Shown: one piece after another, positions 17,658-26,278 of the stretch
Position numbering within the stretch: position 1 is the stretch's first letter
Layout of the letters: the number at the start of each line of letters is the position of its first letter
NCBI GenBank assembly: GCA_043743335.1
Contig: JAYTWR010000074.1
Coordinates: forward strand, 4,325-68,324
Reading direction: 5' to 3'
From: UBA5216 sp043743335
GTDB lineage: Bacteria > Pseudomonadota > Gammaproteobacteria > Burkholderiales > SG8-41
DNA: 64,000 bases
The notes under the pieces: generated by a model
What the model saw: only the letters and a program-made list of their open reading frames with translations
The model's database searches: none
Told to the model about the DNA's origin: nothing
Translations under genes and position numbers: made by a program

Positions 17658-18782
17658 ATGCGGATAACTTTTGTCCTTCCCATAGCGGCCATGGGTGGTG
17701 GTGTGCGCGTCGTCTCCATTTATGCAAAATTTCTTGCGGCGCGAGGACATGATGTATTGCTGGTGTCCCCACCACCACGGGATCCACCGCTGGGCAAAAA
17801 GGTAAAGTCTTTGCTTAAGGGACGCGGGTGGCCAAGTGCTGTCCCAGCGCCCAAGTCACACTTGGATAGCACGGGCTTGCGTCATCACGTTCTCGACCGA
17901 TATCGCCCCGTAACTAGTAGGGACGTTCCTGATGCTGACGTTGTTATCGCAACGTGGTGGGAAACCGCAGAATGGGTTAATGCGCTGGGTAAGACCAAGG
18001 GCGCAAAAGTCTATTTTGTGCAACACCACGAAGTATTTCCCTACCTGCCAGTGGAACGTTGCCACGCGACCTACAAGTTTCCCATGCACAAAATTGTGAT
18101 CGCACGGTGGCTTAAAGATGTGATGCGAAATCTTTACGAGGATGATGTGGTTGATCTCGTTCCCAATAGCGTAGATCGGACTCAATTTTATGCGGAAGTG
18201 CGTGGCAAACAATCGATCCCGACCGTAGGCTTCCTCTACGCTTCCGTTCCTTCGAAGGGCGTGAATGTTGCGCTTGCGGCGATACGCCAGGTTCAGCAGA
18301 AAATTCCTAACCTTCGTTTGGTGTGCTTTGGAAGTGAGCCGGAGATGCCAACGGTGCCTTTGCCCGCGGGCGTAAATTTTTACCACTCACCGCCACAAAA
18401 TGAAATCAGAAACCTGTATGCGCAATGCGATGCATGGATTGCAGCCAGTACCAGCGAAGGCTTTAATCTTCCAGCGATTGAAGCCATGGCTTGCCGTACG
18501 CCTTTGGTGTCTACCAAGGCCGGGTGGCCTGAAGAGGTTATCCAAACGGGCAAAAATGGCGCTCTGGCTGACGTAAACGATGTTGATGGACTTGCGCGTG
18601 GCCTAGATTGGATACTGACGTGCCCCGAACAAGAATGGCGGGAAGTGTCGCAGAGAGCGTACGATACAGCTTGCACTGGTTCATGGAACGAATCTGCGAG
18701 CCAATTTGAAGCAGCCCTATTACACGCTTGTCGGCGCTCTACAGTTGGCGAAATTGCCGGAAAGCACTCGGTAGTGTTATGA
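17658..18782 (+). CDS. Glycosyltransferase family 4
   Basis: GT-B fold retaining glycosyltransferase, about 374 residues. The N-terminal Rossmann half opens RITFVLPIAAMGGGVRVVSIYA. The C-terminal Glycos_transf_1 half carries the E-x7-E motif in SEGFNLPAIEAMACRTPLV. Cytoplasmic, using a nucleotide sugar to extend the lipid-linked unit; sugar unknown. ATG 17658 directly follows a TTG. GGAAAATTTG upstream may serve as ribosome-binding site. Confidence 0.88.
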   Translation: MRITFVLPIAAMGGGVRVVSIYAKFLAARGHDVLLVSPPPRDPPLGKKVKSLLKGRGWPSAVPAPKSHLDSTGLRHHVLDRYRPVTSRDVPDADVVIATWWETAEWVNALGKTKGAKVYFVQHHEVFPYLPVERCHATYKFPMHKIVIARWLKDVMRNLYEDDVVDLVPNSVDRTQFYAEVRGKQSIPTVGFLYASVPSKGVNVALAAIRQVQQKIPNLRLVCFGSEPEMPTVPLPAGVNFYHSPPQNEIRNLYAQCDAWIAASTSEGFNLPAIEAMACRTPLVSTKAGWPEEVIQTGKNGALADVNDVDGLARGLDWILTCPEQEWREVSQRAYDTACTGSWNESASQFEAALLHACRRSTVGEIAGKHSVVL

Positions 18783-18884
18783 GTGAACAGTGTTTCGAAT
18801 CACGCAATGTATAAAGAGCGGATCGAGAATGAATTTCGCTCACCCGGAAGCATATTTTAAGAAATCATATCTTCGGAAGCTGTT

Positions 18885-19826
18885 GTGGATAGACCTACAC
18901 TAGAAGACTTCAGGCATGAGCTGGATGACCGCATGGCTGCCACTTTGGGCGCGCACTTTGGCAAACCCAATCTTTCATTTCAGTCACAAGCCAATGACGT
19001 AGCCGATGGCACAGCAGTATTGCTGCTTCGTGACAAATTGGAAAAGCCGTGTGCCGTGGTTCTTTGCGCTGCACCTGCTGCGCCGGACATGGTTCGCCGT
19101 TCAGTGCATGCTGCGCGTGAGGCCAAAAAAATTCTGGGGCCTTCTATCGGAACCCACATCCTCGAGCCTCTATTGGAAGGAACCTTAAAGGGATTGAGTT
19201 ACGCTGTCATGCCGTATTGCAATCCCCTAAGTAATAGCCGACCGGTTTGGTGGATACAGCGCAGACTGCTGTGCCCGTCTATCCTGCATTGGCTGGCAAG
19301 TGCGACCGAACACACAATGCACGACCCGGAACCGGCCGGCAGATTACGTAGTTTCGCTGAACCCTTGCAGGCGGTTGCATCATTCAGCCGCCTTAACAAG
19401 CGTATGCGATCAGCCGCAGAATTGGCCGCGTTGCGGCTGGAGTCAAAGGACTGGCATCCCAAGCACGTGCTGATGCACGGAGATTTTTGGAAGGGTAATA
19501 TTCTTATTAAGCCAGAATCGCCGACCAACAAAAGGCAATCATCGGCAGATCGCTTTGTAGTCATCGATTGGCCAGGATCCGAAATTCATGGTTATGCGAT
19601 ATTCGACCTCATACGCATGGCACAATCCTTGCAATTGAGCAAAGTGAAATTACGTGCTGAGATTGCGGCGCACTGTAAGTTACTTGAGTGCACGTTAGAA
19701 GACGCCATGTCTTATCTTTTGGCTGCACTGGGTCACATCGCCATGCATATTGAGCATTTTCCCGTTGACGCCTATGTTCGTATGGCGGAGTCCGGCTTTG
19801 CGACTCTCGAAGAAAACCTGAACTGA
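18885..19826 (+). CDS. APH/ECK-fold phosphotransferase-like protein
   Basis: 313 residues. The C-terminal half has the aminoglycoside-phosphotransferase catalytic pattern: HGDFWKGNIL (HGDxxxxN) and FVVIDWPGSE (the metal-binding Asp, DFG equivalent). The N-terminal lobe is divergent, so nucleotide binding there is not obvious. Such kinase-fold proteins in capsule or exopolysaccharide loci probably phosphorylate sugars or small molecules; this one cannot be assigned a substrate. The start is GTG 18885. It is closely followed (20 bases) by a methyltransferase gene. Confidence 0.65.
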   Translation: MDRPTLEDFRHELDDRMAATLGAHFGKPNLSFQSQANDVADGTAVLLLRDKLEKPCAVVLCAAPAAPDMVRRSVHAAREAKKILGPSIGTHILEPLLEGTLKGLSYAVMPYCNPLSNSRPVWWIQRRLLCPSILHWLASATEHTMHDPEPAGRLRSFAEPLQAVASFSRLNKRMRSAAELAALRLESKDWHPKHVLMHGDFWKGNILIKPESPTNKRQSSADRFVVIDWPGSEIHGYAIFDLIRMAQSLQLSKVKLRAEIAAHCKLLECTLEDAMSYLLAALGHIAMHIEHFPVDAYVRMAESGFATLEENLN

Positions 19827-19846
19827 CATTATGAAAGGCAATTTCC

Positions 19847-20908
19847 ATGCAGGCTGATAGCACGTTGGGTTCAAATTACGTTTGTCCCGCCACAAAATCA
19901 CCGTTGCGCCGTGAAAATGACCAATTGATTGCGGAAATGGGCAATGCCGCATATCCGATTCAAGCGGGCATTCCACAGTTTCTTCGCTTCGGGTCGGCCG
20001 AAGACGACGCCACGCGCGCTGAATTGGATCGACTCAACCAATTGGCCAGAACCGAGGGCTGGCGCAATGCTATCAGCACAGTTTATGGTCATGATGCGAC
20101 GATAGTTCGCTACGTGTCCGATGCGACGCGGGGTTCATTTATAGATTTGCTCCCGATTACCGAACAGAGTGCAGTGCTGGAGATTGGTCCCGGCCTTGGG
20201 CAGTTCACGGCGAGAATTGCTCAGCGCGCGAAATCGGTTTATGGGCTAGAGGTCGTTGCCGGTCAAACCGAATTTACGGACGAGCGTTGCCGGCAAGAAG
20301 GGATGACCAACGTACACCTTGCGACCGGTGGAGATGACTGCCGGTTTCCGTATGGCGATCAGACCTTTGACTTGGTGGTCGTTAATCTTGTTCTGGAGTG
20401 GTGTGGAATGCGCTGCCTAGACGAAGCGTTAATCGATGTTCAGCGGCGATTTCTCAGCGAAAGCTTTCGTGTGCTGAAACCTGGCGGATCCTTTTATGTT
20501 GCCACGAAAAATCGATACGCATTACGTCTGTTAATTGCCAAAACTGATCCGCACTGTTACGGATTGCGATTTGGCAGCGCGCTGCCGCGGTGGTTGTCAG
20601 GTTTCTTACTGCGATTAAAGGGCCATTCAAGGCCTTTTGGCATGCTTCATTCCTATGTAGGGCTGAAAGCCATGCTACGGAAAGCCGGTTTTGGCGAAAT
20701 AGCGTCATTTTGGGCCACACCCGAAATGCGCTATCCGGTTCAATATGTTTCAACAGAATCAGCCGCAATCCGCGAAGCGCGCCGCAATCCCGATTTTATC
20801 CAAGGTGAGGCGCGCAGCACTCGATTGCTCATGCGGTTTATTCCGGCGAGATTGGTTCGCTACTTCACCCCCGGCCTCGCACTTTTAGCGACTAAACCCG
20901 TTGCCTAG
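19847..20908 (+). CDS. SAM methyltransferase with N-terminal Trm112-like domain
   Basis: 353 residues in two parts. Residues ~8-45 form a Trm112/YcaR-like segment (YVCPATKSPLRREN, AYPIQAGIPQFL). The rest is a class I methyltransferase with motif I VLEIGPGLGQFTARI, the acidic GLEVVAG position, and FDLVVVNLVLEW and VLKPGGSFYVATKNRY. It likely methylates a saccharide intermediate. The start ATG 19847 is preceded by GAAAGGCA. Confidence 0.85.
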   Translation: MQADSTLGSNYVCPATKSPLRRENDQLIAEMGNAAYPIQAGIPQFLRFGSAEDDATRAELDRLNQLARTEGWRNAISTVYGHDATIVRYVSDATRGSFIDLLPITEQSAVLEIGPGLGQFTARIAQRAKSVYGLEVVAGQTEFTDERCRQEGMTNVHLATGGDDCRFPYGDQTFDLVVVNLVLEWCGMRCLDEALIDVQRRFLSESFRVLKPGGSFYVATKNRYALRLLIAKTDPHCYGLRFGSALPRWLSGFLLRLKGHSRPFGMLHSYVGLKAMLRKAGFGEIASFWATPEMRYPVQYVSTESAAIREARRNPDFIQGEARSTRLLMRFIPARLVRYFTPGLALLATKPVA

Positions 20909-20965
20909 GTTCTGTAAACGATCGAATTCGCAGGATGAAAGGGCATACGGGGCTTGATTAACGTT

Positions 20966-21994
20966 ATGGCTTGCGCCGACATCGCTAGTGCGGGAATCGT
21001 GGTCATCGGTCGTAACGAAGGGGATCGCCTTCGGCGGTGTCTAGAATCCGTGATTCGACCGGCAGTGAAAGTGGTATACGTGGACTCAGGGTCAACCGAC
21101 GCTTCCGTTGCAATGGCGCGCCAGATGGGCGCGGAAGTTGTCGAACTCGATATGTCAATCCCGTTTTGCGCCGCGCGCGCGCGAAACGCTGGCTATCAAC
21201 ATTTGGTAGCCGTGGACCCCGCAATTCGGTTCGTGCAGTTTGTGGATGGCGATTGCGAGCTGGCCTGCGATTGGCTTCAGTATGCGGTTAATTTTCTCGA
21301 AAAAAATACCCGTGCCGCAATCGTCGTGGGCTGGCTGCGTGAAAAGTCGCCCGAAATGTCAGTCTACAATCGAATAGGGGATCTCGAATGGAACTTGGCT
21401 GGGGTTGGCGAGTTAGAGTCAGTAGGGGGTATTTTTCTCATTCGTCGCGAATCATTCGACAGCGTGAACGGTTTTGACCCAACGATTTCAGCAGGTGAAG
21501 AACCTGAGCTCTGTCAGCGCCTTAACCGTCTGGGGTGGAAATTTTTCAGATTAGACAGGGGCATGGCTCTGCACGATCTTGCTATGATGCACTTTGGCCA
21601 ATGGTACCGGCGGCATGTGCGAACGGGCTATGCTGGCTTGGACGTGGCCAATCGCTTTGGCTTGGAAAGGTTTAAAAAAATTACACGCCGAGCAAGATTG
21701 TGGAGTATTGTTTTCATGTTGACTTGGGCCGTGTGCCTGATTGCCGGGTTAATCGGCGGTACACATTCCGGCGTAGCAGCGGTGGTGCTCGCGACGGGCG
21801 TGTGGGTAGTTCGTTGGTGCCGGATTGCTTGGGCTTCGTGGCGCAACGGAGTCTCTGCTTCCCTCGCAGCGATCTACGCTGGCTTTACCGTCATTTCGTT
21901 CTGGCCGCAAATGAGCGGGCAACTCATGTACTGGCGTGATCGAGCTAATGGTCGAGCAGCTCGGCTTCTTGAGCACAAAGGGGTAGTCAGATGA
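20966..21994 (+). CDS. Glycosyltransferase family 2
   Basis: GT-A fold inverting transferase, about 342 residues. Motifs: GIVVIGRNEGDRLRRCLESV, YVDSGSTDASV, and the DxD-like QFVDGDCEL. Two hydrophobic segments near the C-terminus (IVFMLTWAVCLIAGLIGG, then VVLATGVWVVR) anchor it to the inner membrane. ATG 20966 is chosen over an in-frame TTG 12 bases upstream. Confidence 0.88.
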   Translation: MACADIASAGIVVIGRNEGDRLRRCLESVIRPAVKVVYVDSGSTDASVAMARQMGAEVVELDMSIPFCAARARNAGYQHLVAVDPAIRFVQFVDGDCELACDWLQYAVNFLEKNTRAAIVVGWLREKSPEMSVYNRIGDLEWNLAGVGELESVGGIFLIRRESFDSVNGFDPTISAGEEPELCQRLNRLGWKFFRLDRGMALHDLAMMHFGQWYRRHVRTGYAGLDVANRFGLERFKKITRRARLWSIVFMLTWAVCLIAGLIGGTHSGVAAVVLATGVWVVRWCRIAWASWRNGVSASLAAIYAGFTVISFWPQMSGQLMYWRDRANGRAARLLEHKGVVR

Positions 21995-22046
21995 GCATCA
22001 GCGCAGATATACTTTTGACGTTGTTAGGAGCGGGAGTATCGCTTTG

Positions 22047-22550
22047 ATGGGAGATCCGGATTGGCAGGCCGATTTGGCGCGGTATCCCGCTCGACCGTTC
22101 CTCAAAGAGCAATCGATTTGGGCCATTGGCGTTTACCGATTCGGTCGCAGGTTAGATCGACGTCCCGCTGGAACAACCAAACGAATACTGACCCAAGTGT
22201 ATTGGCTGACCTATCGAATCGTCGAGACGCTAACAGGCATCAGCCTGCCCAAATCAGTTCAGATTGGGCCCGGATTGCGCATATGGCATTTTGGTTGCAT
22301 TTTTATTCACCCCCAAGTGAGAATGGGGGCCAACTGCACACTGCGTCAGGGCGTCACGATCGGCAATCGTTTTGAAGGTAGCTCGGTTCCGCTAATCGGC
22401 GACAACGTAGATTTCGGCGCATACGCCCAAGTGTTAGGCGACGTGACCGTTGGCAATAACTGTAAAATAGGCGCAATGTCCGTGGTGCTGGTTAATGTTC
22501 CCGAGGGGGCCACTGCGATAGGCATCCCTGCAAGAGTGATACTGAATTAG
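22047..22550 (+). CDS. Serine O-acetyltransferase-like hexapeptide transferase
   Basis: Left-handed beta-helix acyltransferase, about 167 residues. A short helical N-terminus is followed by the hexapeptide domain: LRIWHFGCIFIHPQVRMG, CTLRQGVTIGN, LIGDNVDFGAYAQVLG, VTVGNNCKIGAMSVV. It is CysE-like but lacks the longer N-terminal domain of housekeeping CysE, so a sugar O-acetylase of the EPS pathway is more likely. TTAGGAGCGGGAG precedes the ATG. Confidence 0.85.
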   Translation: MGDPDWQADLARYPARPFLKEQSIWAIGVYRFGRRLDRRPAGTTKRILTQVYWLTYRIVETLTGISLPKSVQIGPGLRIWHFGCIFIHPQVRMGANCTLRQGVTIGNRFEGSSVPLIGDNVDFGAYAQVLGDVTVGNNCKIGAMSVVLVNVPEGATAIGIPARVILN

Positions 22551-22553
22551 TTT

Positions 22554-22583
22554 GTAACTACTTGATTTATTTGACTTATTTTA
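22554..22583 (+). repeat. Dispersed AT-rich repeat, copy 2
   Basis: GTAACTACTTGATTTATTTG followed by an AT tail, immediately after the acetyltransferase stop and just before the ribosome-binding site of the beta-helix lipoprotein. A slightly diverged copy of the window-wide element. Confidence 0.7.
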
Positions 22584-22614
22584 TATTTTCCCCATGCCCT
22601 TTCCGGAGATAACA

Positions 22615-24897
22615 ATGTCGACTCGAATAGATGTGTTGCGGCGCGCGCTGGTTTGTATCGTGCTGTGCGGCACCGCTTTTGCTGCTTGCTCATTGGCCGG
22701 GTGTGGCTCAAAGTCAGAAACGGTCACGGCCTTGGTTGCGGCAAATGCACCTGCAGGTGCCACGACTGGGGGAGGGGGAGGCACTACTGGAGGCGTCGTG
22801 CCCACGCCGGGCGTAGTTGTAGTACCTGCGTCAGGAAACATCGGTTCATTTTCGGCTTCGGGTTCTAACGTGTTGGTGACATCCGCGAATACCTTTTCTG
22901 CCGGCGACGTCATTGTCATTTCGGGCAGCACATTCGCGGCTTACAATAAAACGTTCACCGTAGTAAGCGCAACGCCATCAGGATTTACAATTTTGGTTGC
23001 GGGCGGATTTGCGGGAACAGATACCGCTAGTTCTTGGACTAGCAAACCCGCCGGAATACTGGCAGGCTGCTCCACAACAGGTTCTACGGCAGCGATAACC
23101 CTTCCCCTTCCGGCCGCTCTTAATAATATCCCCAGTCGTTTCACCGGCGTCGCACCACTGGCGATATTTTTTGACACAGTCGGCACCACGGCCACTTCGA
23201 CGGTGCGCCCGTTTCACGAGCTGGAGTATCAATGGAATTTTGGCGATCCTGCGGGGGGTGCTACGTGGGCCAACGGCAATCGCCCGGGCGTCAATAGCAA
23301 AAATGCGGCTACAGGGCCTGTGGCCGCTCACGTATTTGAGACTCCGGGCGCTTACACCGTGACGCTAACCGTTACTGATGGCGCAAATACCGTCACAAAT
23401 GCGTGCATACAAGTGACGGTGCAGGATCCGGATGTGATATTTGCGGGCGCAAACACCATCTGTTTCTCCACATCAGGAACCTTCACAGGCGCGCCGACAG
23501 GTACTTGTGCCATACCCGGCACCACGGCAATCACCACATCGAATTTAACGACAGCCGTGCAAAATTTTGCTGCGCCTGGTAAGCGATTGCTGTTTCGCAG
23601 AGGAGAGGCGTTTACGGCACAGACCGGTGGCGCCAGCTTAAAGGTTAATGGTCCTGGAATTATTGGGGCATTTGGCACCGGCGCGCGCCCCAAGTTTCTT
23701 TCGGTTGCACTGCCTACACCAAACACCATTTTGATCATATCTTCCAACTCGACGCCGAACATCAAAGATTGGCGAATCATGGATGCAGAATTGGATGGCC
23801 AATCAAATGCAATGGTCACTGGCGTCAATAGCGACGGTGGGTTCGACCAACTAACTTTGCTTCGGCTTAATACCCACGATATTGGCACGGGGATTTCATT
23901 TTCTCCCAGCACACTGCAGTTTTACAATGCCACACCCAGTACGTCCGGCCATCGCCTGTCGGATCAACTGGCCATCGTGGATTCAGTCGTCCAGCGAGTG
24001 GTAGGTGGTGGAGGCAATGTCGGCATGTTTATCGGTGCCACCCGGCTTTCGATTCTAGGCAATCTGGGCGATGACAGTACCTTGGCAGAGCACGTGGTGC
24101 GCTTGCAATACGTGGGACGGGGCGTATTCAGTAACAATACATTGAGTCAGACGGAACCGACCAAACACGTGCTGACAATACGCGGGGCGTGTTTTGTTGC
24201 GAGTTGTCCAGGGGGCAATTTTCAATCGTTGCTTCCCAATGGCTCATTTACTGAAAAAGTTATTGTTTCGGATAACAAATTTGTGGGACTTGGCAATCCA
24301 ATATCGGTTCAGTACGCTCCGTCAAATCCTGCTCAGGATGAGCGATTACGCGATTTCATCTCCGAGAGGAATCTGTATCTTGCTGGGGTGGGATCACAAT
24401 TTGCACTCATCGTTCAAGCGGCCGATGTCACCATACGCAATGAAATTTGTGACATGACAGGGGGAGCATTTCACGTATGCATGGCTATCCAAGGTGTTGC
24501 TACAGCGCCAGCCTCGTCAAATGTGCACCTTTATCACAATACATTTTTCAGCAATTCTCCGCAGGGCTTTGCCGGGGCAGACTTTGCTGTGGGTGTAACC
24601 GGATCTAGGGTGATCAATAATCTTGCATTTGCGCCCAATGCAACGGTTGGTCCGCCAGCCACAGTTCGGGATAACACCGTCGGTGGACTAACTCAATCGA
24701 ATAACACTTCCAATGCACAGTTGTTGGTTACACCTGGCTTCGCGGCTACGCCGCCGGTCTTGATTACCGATTGGAAACCAAGCTGCGCAGGTCCGCTTAT
24801 CTACCCATGTGCACAGGGAATAACGGTGCCGGTATGGTCTGATTTCTTTAGAGTGAAGCAGCCCGCCGCCAGAGATTTAGGGGCTGTTATCCACTGA
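22615..24897 (+). CDS. PKD-domain and parallel beta-helix lipoprotein
   Basis: 760 residues. Lipoprotein signal with lipobox SLAG-C (Cys30), then a Gly/Thr-rich linker (GGGGGTTGG). A PKD domain lies at about residues 180-265 (YQWNFGDPAGG, HVFETPGAYTVTLTVTDG). The remainder is a beta-helix-type region with periodic short strands (KDWRIMDAELDG, HRLSDQLAIVDSVV, NVHLYHNTFF). The fold suggests polysaccharide lyase, epimerase or binding activity on the exported polymer; no catalytic residues could be assigned. No C-terminal PEP-CTERM signal. ATG 22615 fits CCGGAG seven bases upstream better than ATG 22594. Confidence 0.8.
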   Translation: MSTRIDVLRRALVCIVLCGTAFAACSLAGCGSKSETVTALVAANAPAGATTGGGGGTTGGVVPTPGVVVVPASGNIGSFSASGSNVLVTSANTFSAGDVIVISGSTFAAYNKTFTVVSATPSGFTILVAGGFAGTDTASSWTSKPAGILAGCSTTGSTAAITLPLPAALNNIPSRFTGVAPLAIFFDTVGTTATSTVRPFHELEYQWNFGDPAGGATWANGNRPGVNSKNAATGPVAAHVFETPGAYTVTLTVTDGANTVTNACIQVTVQDPDVIFAGANTICFSTSGTFTGAPTGTCAIPGTTAITTSNLTTAVQNFAAPGKRLLFRRGEAFTAQTGGASLKVNGPGIIGAFGTGARPKFLSVALPTPNTILIISSNSTPNIKDWRIMDAELDGQSNAMVTGVNSDGGFDQLTLLRLNTHDIGTGISFSPSTLQFYNATPSTSGHRLSDQLAIVDSVVQRVVGGGGNVGMFIGATRLSILGNLGDDSTLAEHVVRLQYVGRGVFSNNTLSQTEPTKHVLTIRGACFVASCPGGNFQSLLPNGSFTEKVIVSDNKFVGLGNPISVQYAPSNPAQDERLRDFISERNLYLAGVGSQFALIVQAADVTIRNEICDMTGGAFHVCMAIQGVATAPASSNVHLYHNTFFSNSPQGFAGADFAVGVTGSRVINNLAFAPNATVGPPATVRDNTVGGLTQSNNTSNAQLLVTPGFAATPPVLITDWKPSCAGPLIYPCAQGITVPVWSDFFRVKQPAARDLGAVIH

Positions 24898-24905
24898 ACC
24901 GTGGT

Positions 24906-24921
24906 GTCGGCATTTGCCGAC
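24906..24921. terminator. Short hairpin between convergent genes
   Basis: GTCGGCATTTGCCGAC can fold into a 7-bp stem with a 2-base loop, in the 25 bp between the beta-helix gene and the convergent oxidoreductase gene. A T-run follows about 9 bases later on the plus strand. It may act as a weak terminator. Confidence 0.35.
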
Positions 24922-24922
24922 G

Positions 24923-26068
24923 CTACGCTTTTGCCCAAGGCATTGGAGCCATCGGCTCAAACGTCGTAGTCATCCGATACACCGAGCCGGATTCGCTGGC
25001 ATGGTGCATGGCCAGCACGATTTCGTCGTGGTGCAGACAATAGCGCGGCGACAAGCGGCAGGGGCGCTTGTCCCGAATGGCCTGAATCATTTCGACAATA
25101 CCAAGGCAGAAATCCACCTTCTTGTTTTTAAGGCGGCTCACCTGTGCACGGGCTAAGGATGCTTCAGGCCCCACCATGGGAAATTTCTTTCCCCATGGAA
25201 GCGTCACAGAGCGCTGCCTTATTTTGATTGAACGCTTGATATACACGTTTGCCCGCGGTTCCCAGATATCGTGCGTATACAAGGTGCCTTGGCTGCCAAA
25301 AATTCTAATCGAATGATCCGGCGGGGCAATGATGCTGCAGGTCACCCGCGCCATATGCCCCGACGTAAATCGCAGGCACGCGACTGAGAAGTCCGGCGCA
25401 TTGGGCTCAATGGGAATATGGGGTATTTTGTCGGGGATACGCACCGACGCCATCGCGGCCACGGACTCAACCGGCCCAAAAAACGCCGTGAGCAGCGTTA
25501 GCACATAGCCACCGTGTTCTAGGGTACAACCGGTCTCAAATTCGTCTTTGTACGGCCATGCGGTACCGAGTTCGTTGACCCACTTTTGATAGGGCATCTG
25601 ATGAACCAGCCCGTCATCCATTTCTGCATACGTCAGATAGGGTGTGCCGATGGCGTTTTCGCGTAGCGCTTTCCACAGGGTTTGGGCGGTTTCTGCCAGT
25701 ACGCGCGACGGGGCTGACGAGATCAGCAACCCATTGCGTTCCGCCAACTCAACCAAGTCTTTGGCGTCATCAAACGACATGGCGAGCGGCTTTTCCGAGT
25801 AGACGTGCTTGCCGGCTTCGAGGCACGCCTTGGACACGGCATAGTGGCTACGCGGGTTCGTCAGATTGACAACCAACTCAACGCGCGAATCGCTCAACAC
25901 ATCTTCCAGTGCTCGATATTGGTGAGCGACACCAAAGTGTTGGGCAAACTTGGCGGCCAAGTCACTGTCGCGATCCATGACGCCCAATAACTCTATCTCG
26001 GGATAAAGCGTCAATGTTCTCAGGTAGAAGTTCGCAACGTACCCGCAGCCGACGATAGCAATACGCAT
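24923..26068 (-). CDS. Gfo/Idh/MocA-family oxidoreductase
   Basis: NAD(P)-dependent sugar oxidoreductase of 381 residues. The N-terminal Rossmann motif is RIAIVGCGYVANFY, the EKP motif lies in HVYSEKPLAMS (around residue 93), and a GFO_IDH_MocA C-terminal domain follows. Similar enzymes make keto- or amino-sugar precursors for polysaccharides. Encoded opposite to the preceding eps genes. The next gene upstream on this strand ends ~210 bases away, in a gap where I see nothing recognisable. Confidence 0.88.
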   Translation of the reverse strand: MRIAIVGCGYVANFYLRTLTLYPEIELLGVMDRDSDLAAKFAQHFGVAHQYRALEDVLSDSRVELVVNLTNPRSHYAVSKACLEAGKHVYSEKPLAMSFDDAKDLVELAERNGLLISSAPSRVLAETAQTLWKALRENAIGTPYLTYAEMDDGLVHQMPYQKWVNELGTAWPYKDEFETGCTLEHGGYVLTLLTAFFGPVESVAAMASVRIPDKIPHIPIEPNAPDFSVACLRFTSGHMARVTCSIIAPPDHSIRIFGSQGTLYTHDIWEPRANVYIKRSIKIRQRSVTLPWGKKFPMVGPEASLARAQVSRLKNKKVDFCLGIVEMIQAIRDKRPCRLSPRYCLHHDEIVLAMHHASESGSVYRMTTTFEPMAPMPWAKA

Positions 26069-26278
26069 TCAAATATTCCGTAATGAGCCAGCAGTTACGA
26101 CGGTTGCAGCGCGAAGGCTGCACTACTCCGTGGAGCAGTTGAGGATTGTCTAATGTGCCTTGGAAGCTAAGGCCGACAGATGCCGGGTAGCCGGTGGTTT
26201 CCCATACAGCGCCATGCGAATTATATAAAGCGTCGCAGTCACGCACAAGGGCGGCGCGCGTGCTGCTGCGGGGCGCAA

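Noticed and set aside
24780..24897. PEP-CTERM sorting signal on the beta-helix lipoprotein
   Set aside because: The C-terminus lacks the PEP motif, the hydrophobic helix and the basic tail.
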